Source: Bryoerythrophyllum caledonicum (lineage: Eukaryota; Streptophyta; Bryopsida; Pottiales; Pottiaceae). Taken from it: a DNA stretch of 64,000 nt. A model generated the notes under the pieces. That model did not search any database. It was given only the letters and a program-made list of their open reading frames with translations, and was not told the origin of the DNA. This document shows, piece by piece, positions 48,601 to 62,271 of the stretch. Within the stretch, counting starts at the first letter, position 1. Each line of letters begins with the position of its first letter. Position numbers and translations under genes: made by a program. Where the stretch lies: the NCBI GenBank assembly GCA_963971425.1, contig OZ020514.1, positions 18,325,406 to 18,389,405 of the forward strand, read 5' to 3'.

Positions 48601-50657
48601 ACAAAATGTCACCTACTACACCAAATGTCAATCCTAGTAAATAGTGGAATATAAAGTTTTTGACTTGTAGACAGTTAGTGTATGAAACCTAAAAATTGAT
48701 AATGTGTACATTTTGAGCATCAAAGTAAAGAAGGGTTGAGTGCATATAGAAAAACAAGAATTTGCAAGAAAGAGTTTGGGAATAATAGAACGTAGATATA
48801 AAGTAAAAGGAAAATCTTAAAAATTGGACAAAATAGAATGTACAGTACCATAGATCATAGAATTCATGTTGTGACTTGGCTACCATCTTTCATCTGTAGG
48901 TGATTCTAAATTGTGAATCTTAGGATGTTCAAATACAACACCATACATGTAGAATATTGTGGCCACCATGGCTCCTTCTGAAGTTTAAGGGTTAATTACT
49001 AATTAGTGGCACCTAGATCAAGAGTGGAACAATCAAGGAGCAAAAGTTTGTTTCAATCATTTTTCAACTCAGAAGGACTTTTCAAGGTGCATCTCCTACT
49101 TCAAGTCTTATATATAAAATTCTCAAAGTTTACATATCAGCTTATTGAACAACACTTATGGATTGAGATGTCCAGGATTGATAAAACATCTATTACCATT
49201 GATAAGTTATGGTTCTTTGGCAACAACTTGTACGTGAGGATAAGATCATGAACTATTAATTCAGAGAATACTTGATTATGGTTCTTATTGCAAATACCGT
49301 ATTTCTTATTTGCCTTGCATTTGAAATCTAGGAAAATGTGAGTCGTATTTGTGTTGACTAAGCGCCCAAGGAATGAACATTAGGGTCATTTGTAAAGGCA
49401 TCTTAATTTCATGAAATTACTAGTTTTTAAATTTACAATACAAGTATTGTCACAAAAAGGTCAAATGTGGTCACATTATTTTTAGAACTTTATTTCCTTT
49501 ACTTTTTTCAAAGGTGCAATTGTAATATGGACTAAAATTAAGCATTTACGTGGTATTTAGGAAGCAAGCGAGTAGTTTAATGATGGTTCTACTATCATTG
49601 ATACACATCACTCCCATTTGTGAGCATATTTATGGTCATTTTCTTCCATATGTGTGCCATCTTTTAATTGAGCGTCCTTGCATCCCTTATAATTCTTACT
49701 ATTACGTCTTTGTTTTCAGTAGAATCCATAGAATGTTTTAATACTATGTGAACAATGGTATTAAATGGATGTGATTCAAATGTAAACGAAATACTAATTA
49801 AAAATGCCTTAAAATAACTTCAATATTGACGATTTTGACTGTAAACAAGTTTGTTACACCAACCCAATTTTATTTTAATAAATTTGAAAATTTTATAGAT
49901 TTAGCATTTATGTATGCAATGGCCACTACCGTAAACAAGTGCACTTTTAAATTGCAATGGCAAATTGTTCAATTGCCTATCTATAGTGTAGAAATGCTTG
50001 TATGTCTTGTAATTCATAAAACTTTTGTAAGAGTATTTTCCAATGTGGCATACTTCCAAAATCACTTACCGTATTCAAGAATAAGATTGGCACAATAGTG
50101 CCAAATAATTGTATATTTCTAGAGACAAAACTTTGGCACTTTTCTAAAATTATGATATTCTTCAAAATATATTTCTAAAAACAAAACTTTACTGAGTCAA
50201 GAAATTAATGTTTATGATAATTAATATTCAAAAAACTCGACAACTATTTATATATGTTATTTTTTGTTGAACTTGACTTTGGAGTTAAAATGTTGGTCTA
50301 ATTCCATTCTTGTTCTATTCAAAGCTAAAAATAATTGTAATTTGGACAGCCCAATTATTGTTATGAGAAATCACAAAGGATTTTATATCTATTGATAGAC
50401 ATGTAAATAACCTAAATTTAATTATATAAATATATATATACTCATTGAATTTAAAGACATATCTTATTTTAATATTTTGAGTTAAAGTTTAGTGCTCAAA
50501 TAATGTTAACATTATAGTTTTGAAATTTAATTCTTGATTTTCAGAATTTAATTCAATCTCATTAATATTTGTCCTAGGTAGTAATATACAATTAAAGAGA
50601 TAAATAGTTTGGGTAATCAACATAACCTTAGCTTAGAAAATATTGAGGCAAACTAAA
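48601..50657. other. AT-rich DNA, nothing recognised
   Basis: Short open frames only, with composition-driven proteins. No repeat or gene identified. Confidence 0.6.
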
Positions 50658-51522
50658 TCATACTACTAAAATCATAATATGCACATCATACTATTTAAAT
50701 CATATTTTGCGCAGTGAACCACGCAGTGATCAGTTGAGCAGTCAACTGTACAGTGAACTGTAGGAACGGTGTAGTCAACCGCGCAATTAATTGTGCAGCC
50801 ATCCGAGCAGTGAATCATGTTATTTAAAAAAAAATATAGTTTGTAATATAAAAACTACATTGAAAGGGTTGGACCAGTGCTTTGCAAAGCATTAGCTTGA
50901 GTTTTTGGGTGACAAATTTGCATTTGTGTGTTGCAATTTGTGCTCTCGATTACAAATTTGACTTTCAAAATATTTTTTGAGTTAAGCACTAATAGATTGA
51001 ATTGTAAAATATGAGTTGTAAACTTGGAGTGAAAAAGTTTTGAAGTTGGAGTTGTGATCTTGGAGGTTGGCATACAAAGTTGGAGTTGCAAAATTGCATA
51101 TTCAAGTTGTGGAGATTGAAATTACAAGGTTTGAGGTGAGATTGCAAGTTCTGAGATTGTAATTGCAAATTGAGTTTGTGGGTGTGTGAAATTGAGATTG
51201 TAATTGCAAGTTGAGTTTGTGGATGTGTAAAATTTGCATTTGTGTGTTGCAATTTGTGCTTATCCATAATAAATTTGAAACTCTTGATTACAAATTTAAC
51301 GTTCATAACATTTTTGAAATTCCATGTTAAAATGAAAAAATCTTAATCCTAATTTTTTTTTCTACTATGTTCTATTACATTATTAGAATTCATGCATAGG
51401 TTTCAAAGACATATTAATATTTTATGTAGATTGTTGTTACCTTTCTTTTTTAATATTTTGTGATATAAAACTACATGAAAATGGTTGAACTAATGCGTTG
51501 CAAAGCAAGCGCCAACTGCTAG
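50658..51522 (+). mobile_element. non-autonomous Helitron-like element, copy 5 (long form)
   Basis: Starts TCATACTACTAAAATCATAA (50658) after an A and ends GCGCCAACTGCTAG (51519-51522) before a T. The imperfect stem GCGTTGCAAAGCAAGCGCC precedes the CTAG. Same layout as copy 3: a GCGCAGT-rich 5' part, an internal extra 3'-like segment near 50870, and a TTGCAAATTTG/GTTTGTGG-rich middle. Confidence 0.72.
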
Positions 51523-52739
51523 TATTACAAGTAAAAATAGGAATTTTGCATAAAATGATGATATATAGATGTTTATCACAAATAGACCTATGCAATAGCG
51601 CTACCTCCAACGGATTCTTCATCCACACTGGCAACTGAAGCTAATGTTTTTCTTTCTTATCGATTATAGCCCAAGTCACTAAAAGATCTCCAATAAAGTG
51701 TGTTTATAGGCACATGGTATTCTTGCCTACATTTCATGGTGAGTGTAATTATTTATTAAATTGATTCTGTACGTTTGTGACATTGTTAAAATTTCGTGTA
51801 TCACCAGTCATATGAGATTTATGAGGTACATGAGATATATGTGGTATTTATGGTATATGAGATATTCGTTGAAAGTCCTTAGATTTTAAAGGTGTATAGA
51901 CTTACATCAGGAAAATCCTTGACCCTCAATCCCATGTAAAAAATATACATTCTTCATATTAAAAAAATCGCATACAACATGCATGCAATGGTTGTCAACA
52001 AAGTGTATGATATCTATCTGCAAACGATATCATCTCGATACACCTCAAATTCATATCATAAAAATGCCATACAAAATTCATATATTCTAGCTTTAAATAT
52101 AAACTTTGTATAAAATTTGTAAACTTTTGATGTAATCCATGACTTATAGATATTTGATATGGCAAAAAATTAATATTAAAAATATATCTTTAAAAATAAA
52201 ATATAGTATATATACCAATTTTGTATTGCATTTGTATAAGTAAAAATTTATATGTTGTGCATACAAGATATTTTTAATACAAAATTGATATGAAATTTAT
52301 ATCAAATATTCTGTATATGCTGTCAATATGTGAATTATTTAGAAATCATATAGAAGTAAACTATTTGCATAAGTATGTAATTATAACATGTAATTATGTA
52401 TTTTGGAGCCTTTGATATATTTGTACTACTAATAACATTCTTTCTTTTTAAGTGTGAAAACAATGCAAAGAATAAATGATTATGTAACAAGTTTTTTTTC
52501 TCATCATTTCACAAATTTCCAAACAACTATTTAATTTGTTTCTTGACCAAATTCAGAGATAAGAGTCCAAAACAACATTTGAGCAATCCTCAATTTTTGG
52601 ACTTATGTAAAAAATCAAATGAAGCTTATATGGTCCTTATTTTATTTGATATAATTTGCAAACATAGATTTTGTCTTTGGTCAAAATTATTTTTTACTTA
52701 GTGAAATATGTTTTCGTTTTTAGTAAAACTCTTGTTATC
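51523..52739. other. AT-rich DNA, nothing recognised
   Basis: Very AT-rich, with reiterated ATATGAGAT/TGAGATATAT words near 51810-51870. No gene. Confidence 0.6.
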
Positions 52740-53365
52740 TTTAGTGCAAAATATCATATCAACCCAAGTCAAACATTTTCACACATTGGCACACATTGTG
52801 ATGCAAGGTACAAGTAAACTTCTTATTTTTCACAAGAACTTAGAAATCTTCTTATTCTTTTATTTTTACTTTCACTTTTTCCACTAGAGTATGTGTTGTA
52901 AGCATTTGAATTATCATTGTAATACATATTAAGCTCACAAAAAATAATAATACAAGAAGTGAAAATTTTTGAACCTCTAGTCCTTGCACAATTATTTAGA
53001 ATACGCTAGAGCCCTTCTTGACCTTTAAACATTGGTGTACAAGGAACTAAGATCATGCTTGGCAGAATGGTAATGCATTTAGACCTTGTGTGGTGCAATA
53101 ATTTAACACCAAGTAAAGTCAAAGTCCATGTAAATTTATGTAACGTGGAAAAAAAAGTGAACTATTTTCTTTACTTTAATTATTATAATCTTGTAATCCG
53201 TGCGCTCAAAACTTATAAAATTTTGGAAGTATTTTAATAATTCCGTAAATCTTAATTGAGATCCTACAATCAAAAATGGAAGTAAAGATTTTTGTTTCCT
53301 TCCATACTTATAGTTTTGAAGTGTACTTGGTGTGAAATTGTGATAGTGCTTTTCAGGGATTAAGT
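52740..53365. mobile_element. TTAA-type MITE relic
   Basis: Contains the family's interior words (CACACATTGGCACACATTGT, TAGACCTTGTGTGGTGCAAT, AAGTCAAAGTC) in the family order. It ends with the eroded right end TGCTTTTCAGGGATTAAG near 53350. The left end is not recognisable. Confidence 0.5.
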
Positions 53366-54990
53366 ACAAAATTACCAATAATAGATGCATCAAATTTTTG
53401 CTTTAAGATATCATCCTAACCAAACAACTAAATAACTATCCAATTATTTCTTAATAGACAACTCTATCAAGTCTGACATCGTGTCTATCACTTAATGAAC
53501 ATGTGATCCCAAAGAGCCAACCGGTTTGGCCTTAGCCCCGATGTTTCCTCCTACGCATGGGTCTAGCTCTTGGTCGTCCCCTTCTTGTGATGTAACCTTC
53601 TTTTTCACTTAAGCCGGATGGGCATTTTGTGGGAACCCAAACAATTGATCAATGGGAGTTGCAGATTGTATTCTTAGCAACGGGGCCGAATCGAGTTTGA
53701 ATCCTCAGTGGTCAGTGGTCAGATACCCGGATCTGGTCATCAACAAATACTGGAGTAGAGGAGGGAGTAGACTAGTAGTGAAGTTTGGTTGAGGTAGTTG
53801 TGGTTGGGTGAAGTGTTTGTAGGTTCACGGTTCTTTTGCTTTTCTACTTTTATAGCTTTAGAGAATCTATATAGTATTTAAAAACTCTAGGTCATATATC
53901 ATTTGTATAAATGTTTTTTTATATAGATTTGAAATAATATATGCTAGAACTTTGCATTCAAAACTTAGTGATAAATTTTTTATATGATAACCATATAAGA
54001 ATTTTCATAAGATACGAACAATATTGCCTCTATATACAAAAGATACTACACCCTATGGTCCCTTGGAACAATATGATTTTTATATTAACAATATCATTCA
54101 TAGCCCCTTGGATCTTTGTAATACAACTTAGCCTCAAGAAAGTCCGCAAGCCTCAATTCCACATAAAAACACATTGAACTTATATAAAAAGATCATTTGC
54201 AACTTGCATACAGATGTGACACACACTATGTATAGATTTTTTATACAAAATGATATCATTCATAGACCACTCAAATTCATATCGTAATTTTGGAATAAAA
54301 AATTCATATTTCTTGATTTCTAATATAAATATTGTTCAAAGAACATATACTAAAGATATTTTAGAAAAACATTGTATTTTTTAGATGATAGTGTTTGGAT
54401 ATTAATAATAATAAAATACATACTACTTTATCATAATGTGTGTAAATCTAAATGTGTCACATAAAAAATGTTGTTCAAAAAAATATATGCATATATTGAT
54501 TTTATATCGTTTTTGAAAATTCAAACATTGTATTATCATAATATCATATATTGATATTTCTATATTTTTTCTTATGCAATCTTGATTCTTATACTTTCTT
54601 ATACTTACTTTCATATTCATTGAATACTTTCAAATTTATGAACTTGTCATATTTGACCAGATGTCACAAACCATGACCATTACATACTATTACATTGTTA
54701 CATTTTCATTTTGGATAAATATTATACTTATTTTTCAATATAGGTTATGTATATGAAAAATATAATGTTAAATAAACTCATGAAGTGCCTTGGAATTTTG
54801 AGAAATCTTTACGCCATTGATTGTATATTTCCAAGATAATTTTTTTTGAGTTGAGCACTTTTTTACTTTATGTCCATAATAGATTATCATACAACAAGTG
54901 AATAACATAAGGTCATTGACTCTATTCTCTTCTGTAATCCAACAAATTGTTGTGATAATCGTTTTAAGAATGTACTTGTAGGATCTTCTT
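53366..54990. other. intergenic; short GC-richer island then AT-rich DNA
   Basis: About 53470-53830 is less AT-rich than its surroundings and has reiterated GTCAGTGGTCAG and a GAGTAGA-like stretch. No ORF with recognisable motifs. The rest is AT-rich. Confidence 0.5.
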
Positions 54991-55798
54991 TTAACCTCTG
55001 AAGAACCAAAGTCCCCTTTGAGGTTCAAGTGAGTCCCTCAATCTCAAACTTAGACATGATTTTTTCTTAGATTTTTTATTCAATGGGCATCTTTCTTATA
55101 GCTTACTACTTATATAATTTTTTTATGGAAATCCGCATTTTGATTCAAAAGTTACAAACATATTTGAGTAACATATCCAAACAATATAGTGGCTTAGTTT
55201 GACATATACAAATAGTGTAGCAAAAGTTTAATTAATTCTATATATAATATAAATTCAAGTTTTTGTCCATATTACCAAAAAAAAACCTCTATTTGGAAGG
55301 AAATAATAATCTTTGCATCTATTGTATAAATTTTGAATTTCAAAAATATGAAATGCATATGATGTATGGAAAACTTATTATTGTATTGTTAATTATCAGC
55401 ACATAGTTGCATTGCAAGATTATTGAGGACATCTTCTACCCCTCTTCTGTTTATAAGATTTGGTGCACATGTACCAAACATGATCCCTTTAATTTAAAAT
55501 TAGAATATTATAGCCTATAAAATTGTAATGGAAAAATTGTTGTAGTAGGTAGTCAAAGTTTGTTAAAGGTGTTTTATATGACCACAATAAGAGTTTATGC
55601 CTCACTTCAAAGGCTAATATGATAATATCTATTACTTAGTGTACTAAAACTGAACAAAAATTTTACCCACACACTTTGACAATCTTTGATACAAGGTCCC
55701 ACGGTTAAATTTGAAACAATTTTTTTTTCTTTGTTTGCATTGACACTAGCAAATCAATGAATTTGGGTCCAAAAATAATAGGACCTTTTAGAGGTTAA
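54991..55798. mobile_element. TTAA-bounded MITE, copy 5
   Basis: TTAA at 54991-54994 and 55795-55798. Left end CCTCTGAAGAACC, right end GGACCTTTTAGAGG. The interior is diverged but shares the family's word order. Confidence 0.65.
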
Positions 55799-56358
55799 AC
55801 TTTTATGAAAGTATTTTGATTGTATCATTTGAAGATCATTTTAGTTGAAGTAAGAAACGTTGTCCCGAGCATGGACATTATGTCCTTTGTAGGTTAATTA
55901 GTATCTTGATAGTTTACAATAAAGCAAATGAGGGTTGATGATGTTGCCGCCCCCCGCTTATCTATATTTATTGTGAGATCCATGATAGTTGTGTATAAAG
56001 GAGCAATTTTGGGCATGTATCAATTTAGTGGTGGAAGAAACAGACACTCTATTCACATGGGCTTCATTCGGAGACCAAAGTTCTTCTGCTTCTTCTTCAG
56101 GTGCAAACATGACTTGTACCATTGGAATTCAAATGTTCACTTGCGCATGGTCCAATCTTACACAAGGGAGGTTTACGTGGTGCCTTTAGAAATGTGCTCA
56201 TACCGCATGTCCTACCTCCTTGATGTAGCCCCACTCCCTTTATCTCCTCTCCTTAGCCATTTTCTAACAGAATAGTTTTTTTTGCTTCTTAGGTTGGAAA
56301 AAACATCATCTTTCTTTTTCATATAATTAATCACCATTTCTATAAATTTCATGTTAAA
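55799..56358 (+). other. coding-like scrap, unidentified
   Basis: Around 55940-56240 the composition becomes more balanced and two frames stay open (55928-56275 and 55989-56189; the latter reads FTWASFGDQSSSASSSGANM). No family recognised. Possibly a transposon remnant. Confidence 0.25.
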
Positions 56359-56930
56359 TTAACCTCTAAATGATCAAGGTGTTGTAGATCATTTTTCTTT
56401 AGGATAAATGAGCATTTTAATTCAAATACAAATTTCTTAGAGAATGGAGTACAAGGTACCTTAAGTAATTTTTATTTTCCACATGAAATTTATGGATCAT
56501 ACTAAATATTACTTCTTTATTCTATGTACTAGAAGATGTGTTGTATGTATCACACTCTAAATTTTGAATTCTTATTGGCTGTATTATACTCATATTGAAC
56601 TATAGATTTTAAAACGAGTGTTCAGTGATCAAATAACATGTTCAACATGATGGTATACAATGTAGACCTTTTGTAGTGTGTAAAGTTGACATCAAGTGAA
56701 GTCAAACTTTGTTGATCCTCTCAAGACACGGAATGAATGAGCATTTTTCTCTACATTGAAAATTGTAACCTTTTTGATTGGGAGTCAAAAGTTGTGCAAA
56801 GTTTAGACCATGTCATCTTAATTAAGATTATATGGTTATGTAGGAAATAATAATTTTTTCTTTTTCTTTTTGCACTTTTTACACTAGATTCAACAATTCT
56901 AAAGTTTTTTCCCTAATTTCCAAACGGAAT
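56359..56930. mobile_element. TTAA-type MITE, copy 6, right end lost
   Basis: TTAA at 56359-56362, left end CCTCTAAATGATC. The interior matches copy 1 (TAGACCTTTTGTAGTG, AAGTGAAGTCAAA). Similarity ends near 56930 without a right terminal repeat. Confidence 0.6.
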
Positions 56931-58049
56931 ATGTGGATGAATATAAACATATATACCTTTTTAGTGAGGAATAGCTTGTTGGCTTTAACAAATTCTAAAT
57001 AAATAAATGTAGACATAGGTTTAAAAATCACATAACATACAATTTGAGGAATAAATCTTATAGTGTAAAATTATCTTACTTAGAATATTAGTTTTTGTTA
57101 AATCTATTTTCATGTCCAAATAAACTAATATTTTCATGTTGGATTTTGCTTTTATATTTCACATGAATCCAACATGAAAATAGAATCCAATATTTTCATG
57201 TCCAATAATTAAGTATAGTAACACTATAAATCTATTTTCATATCCAAAATGTACCGTATTGTGGATTATTACATAGGAGTACAATATAGCCTGTTGCAAT
57301 GCAATGAGGTATAGGGGTGTACTGCAAGGCATACCACTTATGTTTATCCTTGGATATTCCCATATTTGCTAGAAAGTGATTTATAGTGTTACTACACTTA
57401 TCCTTGAAATAAAGTATCATGATTTAAGTTGTATTTGGCACTTACTTAAAATCCGTGCAAACTTATAAGATCTGATAAATTTTCACCTCTGCTATGTTCT
57501 GACTTTTGACATGAATTTTTTTTTTCAAGCAACAATGTACTACCTTTGACATATTATGTAAGAGTTTGCAATTAGTATATTAGATAATGTTACAAAGCAA
57601 AATGTGTATTTCATATTTATTTCAAAGTGATGTGATAGAATTAAAAACATAGTATCTGTTTACTGTTAGAGGTCATAAGTACTGTACAAAGAGTAGATGT
57701 AATTTCTAGCGCGGAAAATAAGTTTTTAGAAGTTGTTAGCAGTTGGGGATTTGACTTGATTCTCAAATGTGTCTGGTTGTTTCTTCTCCAATCTACACTA
57801 CATCTTTGAAAAAATACAATTATTACTTTATAACATTCTATACAAATTTTAAACATACATTGTTTAATTTTAAATTCTATCAAAACAGATTTAAACTTTG
57901 TGCTTATTAAAATTACTCGGCTACTCCATTCCATAGAAATTAAGAAGGTGAACATTTTAAGAATTTCCACGGATGTTCTCTTCTTTCCAACCGTCTGCTT
58001 CAGTATACATAACCTCTTCATAACTATTAACGGTTGCAGCTGATCTTAC
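56931..58049. other. AT-rich DNA, nothing firm
   Basis: No gene recognised. TATTTTCATGTCCAA and related words recur between 57100 and 57245. This would include the intron after the minus-strand zinc-finger exon if that gene were intact. Confidence 0.5.
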
Positions 58050-58451
58050 CTTCACTTTGAATGATGGATGCAACAAGACATCATTGAATAACTTCTCTAT
58101 AGCTCTGTTTGATAATCCAGAGGTCCTTTGGCATGTTCTAATTCAACGAATTAGGCGGTCGGTTGAATCCAACATAGGTCGGTCACCTTCTCCATCTTCT
58201 TCTTCCATGGTAGGCCAACCACCTTCGAGTTCTTCTTCTTCACTATCAATATTCCACACTTCATCTTCATCACGTACTTCTACATGCTCGTACTCTCCTC
58301 GACCAATTTGTTCCGATGAAGATCCTAGTTTCGCTTGCATTGACGGTCTTCTTCTCTTATATGTAGGACATTTGGATCTTTTATGAGAAGCTAATGCGGC
58401 GCCAGTCAAAAATCCAGTAGATCCACAAATATCACAAGTGCGTTCGTCCAT
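58050..58451 (-). pseudogene. C2HC zinc-finger exon of an unidentified, probably transposon-derived gene
   Basis: Starts MDERTCDICGSTG. The finger is C-x2-C-x12-H-x4-C (CDIC...HKRSKC), followed by a basic PTYKRRRPS, then a very acidic middle (DEDEVWNIDSEEEELEGG, MEEEDGEGD). After one TGA (near 58141) the frame goes on with GLSNRAIEKLFNDVLLHPSF and ends at a good donor, GAAG|GTAAGA (58049-58048). A finger, then an acidic linker, then an LS-x-x-x-x-x-x-L block is typical of N-termini of several plant and fungal transposon proteins. No downstream exon was identified on this strand. Confidence 0.45.
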
Positions 58452-59473
58452 TCTTAATGCCTAAAATTTACAATAAATATTATTGAAATTGCTACTACCT
58501 TTTGAATTGCACAACATATGAATATATAATTTACCAAATATAAAAGATTATAAGCTTTACAATTACAATCTCACATATCATCAAAGATAGTACATAGAAC
58601 TTAAAAAACATTGTTTTACTTGCATCTAATGTAATTTGTCTTTTGGATTTCTTGCACATCAAACTCACTTTACTTGTCAGGGACACGAGGATACGCAACA
58701 AGAAATTTGAAACTAAAAAAAAACTTATAATATCAAAAGTGATAAGAACTTGGATTAATAAGACAGATATACAAACAATACCAAGAAGAGTGAGGTAGAG
58801 CTTCTAGGTACAAGAAATGCGTTGTCTAGACTGAAGAACTTTTCAGCCTCAACTCCAATATATATCATAGCCCAAAGTAAAATAAAGGTAAAAGGAACTC
58901 CAAAGTAAAAGTAAAGGAAAATGTAAAAAAGTATAAAGGTTCTAGAAGCTATGTCCTTAACATTAGTACATTTTTCAATGATGTGCAAGTAATACAATAT
59001 ATTTGCCCTTGGCCCGTTCGCGACGACAAGGGTTCTACTACGCTTTTTCTTTGATACTTTTCTTTTACGTTTCTACTTTGACAAGTTTGGCGTTGGAATA
59101 TACTGAGGTAAAAGCCATTTCATTGTGGCCTTTACTTAGGAAAGCTATTTCATTTTAAAAATAGAGATACAATCATTGGATCTAAAATCAAAACGGTGGA
59201 TAGATTAATCATGACTTATTCTAACAATATAAAAAATATTCTTTCCTAAAAAGTAAAATTCTTGGTTTCTATGCATTTTAAGTGAAAATAGTTTTGTCTA
59301 AATTTAGAAGTGGAAATTCTACTTTACGAATGAATTTTCTAAGTTTAGAACCAATTACTGCACTTCACAGTTCACTTTTCCAAAAGTGATATTTTACTTT
59401 ACTAATAATACAAAAAGATACTAACTCCAACTCCATTATTACTTATAGATTTTTAATTCCAACTCCAACTCCA
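58452..59473. other. AT-rich DNA with one 35-bp dispersed block
   Basis: No gene. 59001-59037 (TTTGCCCTTGGCCCGTTCGC, ACGACAAGGGTTC) is the same block found five times in a reductase intron. Confidence 0.5.
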
Positions 59474-59678
59474 CTACACTAAACACTAAATATAGTGTAG
59501 AGGGATTATTGATGTAGATCACTCACACTAATTTCCATCAAAGCATGTGCATGCCAAATTCTGATTGGGTATCTGTTCTCAAGCAAGTGTGTGTCAGTCA
59601 ACAATTGCATCTAAATTTTCAATTAGTGTAGGAAATTTCAAATAGTCTGGTCTATACTATATTCACGGAACGGTGTAG
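59474..59678. mobile_element. MITE-like element with palindromic ends, short copy
   Basis: Left end CTACACTAAACACTAAATAT and right end TATATTCACGGAACGGTGTA are imperfect complements and match the ends of the element at 8589-9157. The interior shares CATCAA and GATGTAG words only. Confidence 0.55.
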
Positions 59679-59852
59679 TACTTATAGATTTATAATTTCT
59701 AACTCCAACTCCACTAGTACTTAAAGACTTCCAACCTCACAATACATATTATCTATGGAACTTTTATACATCATTTTTGTACTAAGCTTTTCAAGTTACT
59801 GAAATATATTTACTAATATCATTTGAGTTTCTAAGTACAATAGGCATTTATT

Positions 59853-61546
59853 ATGGAGGATCGACGTAGAGAAATACCAGTGGTGTCATCAACTACTATG
59901 ATGGCAACTCCGGTGGAATCAACATCTCCAATAACCTCGGTTCCGACTAGTAGTGTTGGACACACTACAACACCTCCCTCAGGTCGCCCTTCGATTGCTT
60001 CAAGGCCAGGTAACAACCCATACAACATTGCGCGGCATTATAGGGAATGACCAAGGGTTGCCCGATTAGAGCAACATCCATATCAAATACCTGAAGCAAC
60101 ACCACATTCCGCGGCTTCTCCATCAACGAATACCGCAATCCCTACACCGACTAGAATTCCTGAAGGTACAGTTATTTTCCATCTAAAATGTACAGTATAA
60201 TATTGAATATTTCTTTTTAGGTGTGTAATTCCAATATTGATGTCATCAAAATAAGCAACATATTTTTGTAAATTATGAAAAATTTATTAGCTATATTTGA
60301 AGTTAGTAATTGTTTATGTATCTCTCAGGTTCTTCGGTTACGAATGTTGGTATGCCCTCTGGAAGCAACCCGGGAAGGGTGGGTAATAATCCGGAGGAGC
60401 AAAATGCGCAAGTATGTAGACAACTGAGTGCATTATTCTGTAGAACCGTACTACCACAAGTGCATGAGTGCATAGATTGGATTTATCTTAAAACCCATGT
60501 TTCCAAGATTGCTGACGAGCTGTTATTAAGTGATAAGCCGTAGAGCCATGTTTATCCTCGTCATGAAGATATAAAGAAGGCAATATTGTCTCATTATAGA
60601 GTTGAGGATAACGATGAGGTCTGTAGTCAATTGGAAATAGCATGGTTGAAGAAAGGTCCTAGCACTGGCCCCTCTATGAAGACACGTATGGTGGTGTACT
60701 TGAGCCAAAGGAGAGGCACGCACACTTGTGTAGCTCGCGAGGAGTTGTTGCGGCTACTCAACGTGGGTAGGAAACCCAAAACAACTTCAGAAGAGAGACC
60801 TGCTCTTGAAGCATGGAAGGCCGAAAAGATGAGTTGGGTCTATCCAGGTAAGCAATGATGACATTGTGTAATTTTTTTAATATTTAAATGGAAGTTAATA
60901 TTATATTCTTCTTTTATGCTGTGGAAATGTAGGGATATGGAATGAATTGAATGGGTTTATTAACATTATTGTTCTTTCCACTTATAGACCAGAACAAATG
61001 GTGTAAAATTGGAAATGACCCATTTGGAACGGATGTTGTCCATGCAGCGGTAGCAAAAGTTGTGTATAGAAAGAAGTATCGGCCTCAAAACAAGATTCGA
61101 ATGAAGTCTCAGCAGTCGCCTGGTTTTTCTTTTTTATAAGTTAATATTTATTCAAGTTGTGATTTTTAGATATTTACGTTGCAATTCATATTATCTACAA
61201 CAAATTGGATGTTTATGATAGATTGAATTACATTACATGCATAAAGCAGTATGCGGATAATGTGTAATTAATTCTAATTTTTGTATTCATAATCTTGGTG
61301 CGAATATATTTTAGTATTGTATTATGGTTGGAACAGTTGGAATTGGAATTACTCAACAAGAATATGGGAGGTGGAAACTTGGGGGAGAATTGGGGTTACA
61401 TCAATGATTTAGAGAATTTCATCGAGAATAGTGCACACGAAATGAGAAGATTTGATGTGGTTGTGGCCGATACAAATGATGATGAAAACGAGATCCAAAG
61501 TGATGATGACAATGACAGAGATACTGATGCTGATACAGAGGAATAG
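59853..61546 (+). pseudogene. unidentified multi-exon protein with two in-frame stops
   Basis: Proposed exons: 59853-60165 (donor GAAG|GTACAG), 60329-60847 (acceptor CTCTCAG|GT, donor CCAG|GTAAGC) and 60988 to about 61130; a last exon begins about 61311 and ends at the stop at 61544. Phases join across the first three. The N-terminus is Ser/Thr/Pro-rich (MEDRRREIPVVSSTT). The middle is well structured (NAQVCRQLSALFCRTVLPQV, YPRHEDIKKAILSHYRVED, RGTHTCVAREELLRLLNVGR, KWCKIGNDPFGTDVVHAAVA). The C-terminus is acidic (DDENEIQSDDDND). Stops: TGA near 60048 and TAG at 60541. I do not recognise the family. A transposon second ORF is the likeliest explanation; a decayed host gene is possible. Confidence 0.4.
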
Positions 61547-61654
61547 AACTAAACCGGATTGTATTGTGCTTGAAATTAAAATAAGTAGTTGTAGAAATTT
61601 TTGTTTTGCATTTTGAATGTAAATATGCTGTAATTTTTTTTATAAAGGAATGTG

Positions 61655-62271
61655 TTAACCCCTAAAGGCCCAATAGTCCCCTTAGGGACTCTTGAAAGTT
61701 TGAAAGGTTCCTATGGTGTCAATTTTTGACATTCCTCTTTGAAATTTCTACTGTAGATGGGCATTACTAAAAGCTTCGTGTGAGTCCAATTTTTTCCCCC
61801 TAAATCCAACATTTGATGGAAAAGTTATAGGGTTGCTTGTTAGGACACTCAATGCTTGTGGTTGTGGAAATGTTTTTGAAATTATCCGTTGCTAGGACAC
61901 TCTATTGAATGTGGGATTCTCAATAGTAGCAAGAAATATTAATTCTTTTCATATTGTCAAAAAAATCTCTTGTCTTTAGTGGAAAATAACATAATAATCT
62001 AAGTCAAACATTTTCACACATTGTCACACTTTGTAGGGCAAGGTATCAAAAAAACTTCTTCTTTTCCACATAAAACTTAGAGATCTTCATATGTCTCACA
62101 TTTTATTTGTTCTGCTACAAGATGTGGTGTAAACCTTTGTACTGACCATTTGGATTATCATTCCAAAACATATTTAGTTCACAAAAAATAAAATGTGAAA
62201 TGGCAATTTTTGAACCTGTAGTCCTTGCACAATTGTTTTGAATAAGCAATTCTCTACCTCTAAAAATTGGT
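61655..62271. mobile_element. TTAA-type MITE, copy 7, right end lost
   Basis: TTAA at 61655-61658, left end CCCCTAAAGGCCCAATAG. The interior closely matches copy 1 up to TACCTCTAAAAATTGGTG (62271), where it stops abruptly at the start of the next gene's leader. Confidence 0.7.

Noticed and set aside
61951..62271. Part of the EIPR1-type gene promoter
   Set aside because: The sequence is the interior of the truncated MITE, homologous to 7.1-7.45 kb, so it is not gene-specific.
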